From Dorea_A sp016295505 (GTDB taxonomy: Bacteria; Bacillota; Clostridia; Lachnospirales; Lachnospiraceae), in the NCBI RefSeq assembly GCF_039832105.1, contig NZ_JBDOHS010000004.1, positions 1 through 64,000 on the forward strand: a stretch of DNA of 64,000 nucleotides, given 5' to 3'. Shown piece after piece: positions 62,401 through 64,000 of this stretch (positions are counted from its first letter, which is position 1; each line of letters begins with the position of its first letter). The notes beneath the pieces were generated by a model. That model made no database searches and was not told the origin of the DNA. It saw only the letters and a list, made by a program, of their open reading frames with translations. Position numbers and translations under genes: made by a program.

Positions 62401-63717
62401 GTCTACGGTCTGATTTTTGATCTTGATGCACTTCATATCCTGTCCGCCGATGTCCAGAATGCAGTCAACGTCCGGTTCAAAGAAAGAAGCGGCGTAATAA
62501 TGAGACACTGTCTCAACTTCTCCCTCATCCAGAAGAAGAGCAGCTTTTATGAGGGCTTCTCCATATCCGGTAGAGCAGGAGTGTACGATCTCAACACCTT
62601 CCGGAAGCTGACTGTAGATATCCTTGATCGCAGAGATGGTAGTTCCGAGAGGATCTCCGTCATTATTATGGTAGAAAGAATAAAGCAGGGTTCCGTCTTC
62701 GCCTACCAGAGCGGCTTTTGTCGTTGTTGATCCGGCATCGATTCCCAGGAAGGCCTTGCCGCGGTATGTGGAAAGGTCTTTGATTGGCACCTGGTGCTTT
62801 GCGTGGCGATTCGTAAATGCCCGATAATCTGCTTCGCTTTCAAAAAGGGGATCCATACGGTCAACTTCGAATTCCATCTTGATCTTTCCGTCAAGGCGAT
62901 TCTGCATTTCGCGAAGTGAGACATCCTGATCCCGCTTTGCATTCATTGCAGATCCGATCGCAGCAAACAGGTGGGAGTTTTTCGGTGCAATTGTGTGCTC
63001 ATCGTCCAGTTTCAGTGTCCGGATAAATGCCTCTCTGAGTGCAGAAAGGAAATGTAATGGTCCGCCCAGAAAAGCCACATGACCGCGTATTGGTTTTCCG
63101 CAGGCAAGACCACTGATTGTCTGATTCACAACTGCCTGGAAGATTGATGCAGCAAGATCTTCTTTGGCGGCACCATCATTGATCAGTGGCTGAATATCTG
63201 TTTTTGCAAACACACCGCATCGAGCGGCAATTGTATAGAGAGCTTTGTAATTTCTGGCATATTCATTCAGTCCGGAGGCGTCTGTCTGAAGAAGAGAAGC
63301 CATCTGATCGATGAAGGATCCCGTACCTCCGGCGCATACGCCGTTCATGCGCTGTTCCACGTTACCGCCCTCAAAATATATGATCTTGGCATCCTCACCG
63401 CCAAGTTCGATTGCGACATCTGTCTGTGGAGCATAGTCCTGCAGAGCAGTGGAGACAGCAATGACTTCCTGAACAAACGGGACTCCGAGATGCTTGGCAA
63501 GTGTAAGACCGCCGGAACCGGTAATGACCGGTGAAGCATGGATCGGACCTAATTTGTAGAGTGCCCTTCCCAACAAGTCAGAAAGTGTTTCCTGGATGTT
63601 TGCGAAATGCCTCTCATAATCAGAAAATACCACTTCATTATTCTCATCTAATATGGCAATCTTAACGGTGGTAGAACCGATGTCGATGCCAAGTGTGTAA
63701 TGTTCCTTACGATTCAT
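59464..63717 (-). CDS. Giant BcrAD/BadFG-type activase fused to DUF2229/COG3580-COG3581 domains
   Basis: 1417 residues. Two ASKHA ATPase modules appear in tandem: the first begins LGIDIGSTTVKIAILD with CAGGTGSFIDQMA, the second FLGIDAGSTTTKAALV (about residue 325) with NEACSSGCGSFIETFA. A Cys-rich stretch CKGCTNNCRLTINHF / GNRCERGLG follows, then the DUF2229 and CoA-dehydratase-related regions to the end. HgdC/BcrAD activases drive ATP-dependent electron transfer to 2-hydroxyacyl-CoA dehydratases; no dehydratase is in the window, so the target is unknown. The start at 63717 follows AAGGAG. Confidence 0.9.
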   Translation of the reverse strand: MNRKEHYTLGIDIGSTTVKIAILDENNEVVFSDYERHFANIQETLSDLLGRALYKLGPIHASPVITGSGGLTLAKHLGVPFVQEVIAVSTALQDYAPQTDVAIELGGEDAKIIYFEGGNVEQRMNGVCAGGTGSFIDQMASLLQTDASGLNEYARNYKALYTIAARCGVFAKTDIQPLINDGAAKEDLAASIFQAVVNQTISGLACGKPIRGHVAFLGGPLHFLSALREAFIRTLKLDDEHTIAPKNSHLFAAIGSAMNAKRDQDVSLREMQNRLDGKIKMEFEVDRMDPLFESEADYRAFTNRHAKHQVPIKDLSTYRGKAFLGIDAGSTTTKAALVGEDGTLLYSFYHNNDGDPLGTTISAIKDIYSQLPEGVEIVHSCSTGYGEALIKAALLLDEGEVETVSHYYAASFFEPDVDCILDIGGQDMKCIKIKNQTVDSVQLNEACSSGCGSFIETFAKSLNYTVEDFAHEALFAKNPIDLGTRCTVFMNSKVKQAQKEGAEVSDISAGLAYSVIKNALFKVIKVSDASELGEHIVVQGGTFYNNAVLRSFEKIANCEAIRPDIAGIMGAFGAALIARERYVDCEGTTMLSIEEIEALEYSTTMTKCKGCTNNCRLTINHFSGGRRFITGNRCERGLGKEKSSNKLPNLFEYKLKRYFDYTPLSEEDARRGTIGIPRVLNIYENYPFWFTLFSQLGFRVVLSPVSTRRIYELGIESIPSESECYPAKLAHGHVQWLINEGIQTIFYPSIPYERQEFAEANNHYNCPIVTSYPENIKNNIDAIINHEVDFLHPFISFASEETISYRLIEELSEKFSIPADEIRTATHAAWEELNACHRDMQKKGEETVRFLNEIGNRGIVLAGRPYHIDPEVNHGIPELINSYGIAVLTEDSISHLHPAEHPLNVMDQWMYHSRLYAAANYVKTVDNLDLIQLNSFGCGLDAVTTDQVASILTDSGKIYTTLKIDEVNNLGAARIRVRSLLAAIRVREKRGEKREIQSSAIEKVVFTKQMREEYTILCPQMSPIHFELLETAFNASGYHLEVLPNDNKQAVDVGLKYVNNDACYPSLMVVGQIMEAILSGKYDTHKIAVIISQTGGGCRASNYIGFIRRALKKAGYGYIPVISINLSGLEDNPGFKLTPNLVLRGIYGVIFGDIFMKCVYRLRPYEAVPGSVNAMHRKWVKVCQEFLSNGYPSRHRFNQLCREIIADFDNHIELLDIKKPRVGVVGEILVKFLPAANNYLVELLESEGAEAVVPDLLDFLLYCFYNQNFKVSHLGMKKSKAWTGNMGIKVLEWFRAPASRAFAQSRHFDPPARIQDLGEMASDIVSLGNQTGEGWFLTGEMLELIHSGAPNIVCTQPFACLPNHVVGKGVIKELRRRYPQSNIVAIDFDPGASEVNQLNRLKLMLSTANKNLEKQMK

Positions 63718-63797
63718 AATATGTAACTCCTTGTCATATAAACATTCATATGTGTTTCTTCCTATTAAATGCATTTTGCCATTTTACAACCTGTAAC

Positions 63798-63826
63798 ATT
63801 ATACGACAAAAGATGGGAAAAGACAA
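63798..63826 (-). promoter_or_regulatory. Promoter of the activase-hydrolase-ATP-grasp cluster
   Basis: On the minus strand: TTGTCT (complement of 63821-63826), a 17-bp spacer and TATAAT (complement of 63798-63803), 81 bp before the start codon. Confidence 0.6.
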
Positions 63827-63877
63827 TTAACAAATACTATATATTTGTAAAAATGCTGTTAAGTTTGAGTGGCAGAA

Positions 63878-63906
63878 TTGACAAATAAAATCTAAGACGT
63901 TAGAAT
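63878..63906 (+). promoter_or_regulatory. Promoter of the last, partial gene
   Basis: TTGACA (63878-63883), a 17-bp spacer and TAGAAT (63901-63906), 36 bp before ATG 63942. Confidence 0.65.
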
Positions 63907-63941
63907 GACTACAGTGTAATTTCAAAAAAAGGAGTTTGTGT

Positions 63942-64000
63942 ATGAATAATTGGCTGAATAAACTGGAGAGAAAGTTCGGAAGATATGCAATTCCGAATCT
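63942..64000 (+). CDS. Start of a probable rhomboid-family membrane protease, cut by the window edge
   Basis: Only about 19 codons are present, beginning MNNWLNKLERKFGRYAIPN. This basic amphipathic start is what I recall for clostridial rhomboid-family proteins, which then run into a membrane helix. AAGGAG lies 9 bp upstream and a promoter at 63878. The identity rests on a short N-terminus and is tentative. Confidence 0.45.
   Translation, partial: MNNWLNKLERKFGRYAIPN

Overview
The window looks like a chromosomal segment of a low-to-moderate-GC, anaerobic, spore-forming Firmicute, most likely a Lachnospiraceae-type gut clostridium. The evidence is: spoIVA (sporulation); pflB/pflA (fermentation with a glycyl-radical enzyme); the long clostridial form of PRPP synthetase; strong AGGAGG ribosome binding sites with TTGACA/TATAAT promoters; a CCA-less tRNA gene; and anaerobe-typical families (GGGtGRT protein with its NifU-like partner, and a giant BcrAD/HgdC-type activase). 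Family assignments come from reading motifs; no database search was run.

Layout. 1-3.6 kb: a probable AraC-type remnant, an orphan sugar-binding lipoprotein, a glycogen-debranching-enzyme homologue that has lost its catalytic residues, and a DUF5662 protein. 3.6-3.8 kb: a tRNA-Leu with the unusual anticodon AAG, with its own promoter and terminator. 3.9-12.7 kb: a long co-directional block with a two-domain PPK2, dgt, dnaG, rpoD, trmK, a Nif3-like protein and a TGS-uridine kinase. 12.7-17.3 kb: aroC on the minus strand, then an L,D-transpeptidase, tgt and yajC. 17.4-20.8 kb: pflB-pflA and a small conserved minus-strand protein. 20.9-27.8 kb: an amino-acid operon leuB-ilvD-ilvB-serC-serA.

27.8-40.6 kb: a peptidoglycan-deacetylase-like protein, prs (minus), der-plsY-gpsA, a LysR regulator (minus), spoIVA, an iron alcohol dehydrogenase, lrgA-lrgB, a MogA/MoaB protein, a metallo-beta-lactamase-fold protein and rnhA. 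40.6-43.2 kb: rnpB, then a minus-strand nitroreductase-pyrB-pyrI operon. 43.3-47.2 kb: pheA, a DUF815 AAA+ ATPase and a MATE transporter. 47.2-54.1 kb: rqcH (minus) and yicC-gmk-rpoZ-rimO-pgsA-cinA. 54.2-56.1 kb: a NifU-like scaffold and a GGGtGRT protein. 56.1-56.6 kb: a gene-free AT-rich stretch with two kinds of tandem repeat. 56.6-63.7 kb: a minus-strand cluster with a 1417-residue activase, two unlike alpha/beta hydrolases and an ATP-grasp ligase. The window ends in the first codons of a probable rhomboid protease gene.

Most genes are housekeeping. The best candidates for something undescribed are: (a) the activase/two-hydrolase/ATP-grasp cluster; (b) the NifU-like + GGGtGRT pair; (c) the inactive GH13 protein beside a sugar-binding lipoprotein; (d) a repeated intergenic hairpin with a conserved 31-nt loop on unrelated stems (two copies); (e) a degenerate array with a 52-nt period at 56.3-56.5 kb; and (f) the A34-type leucine tRNA.
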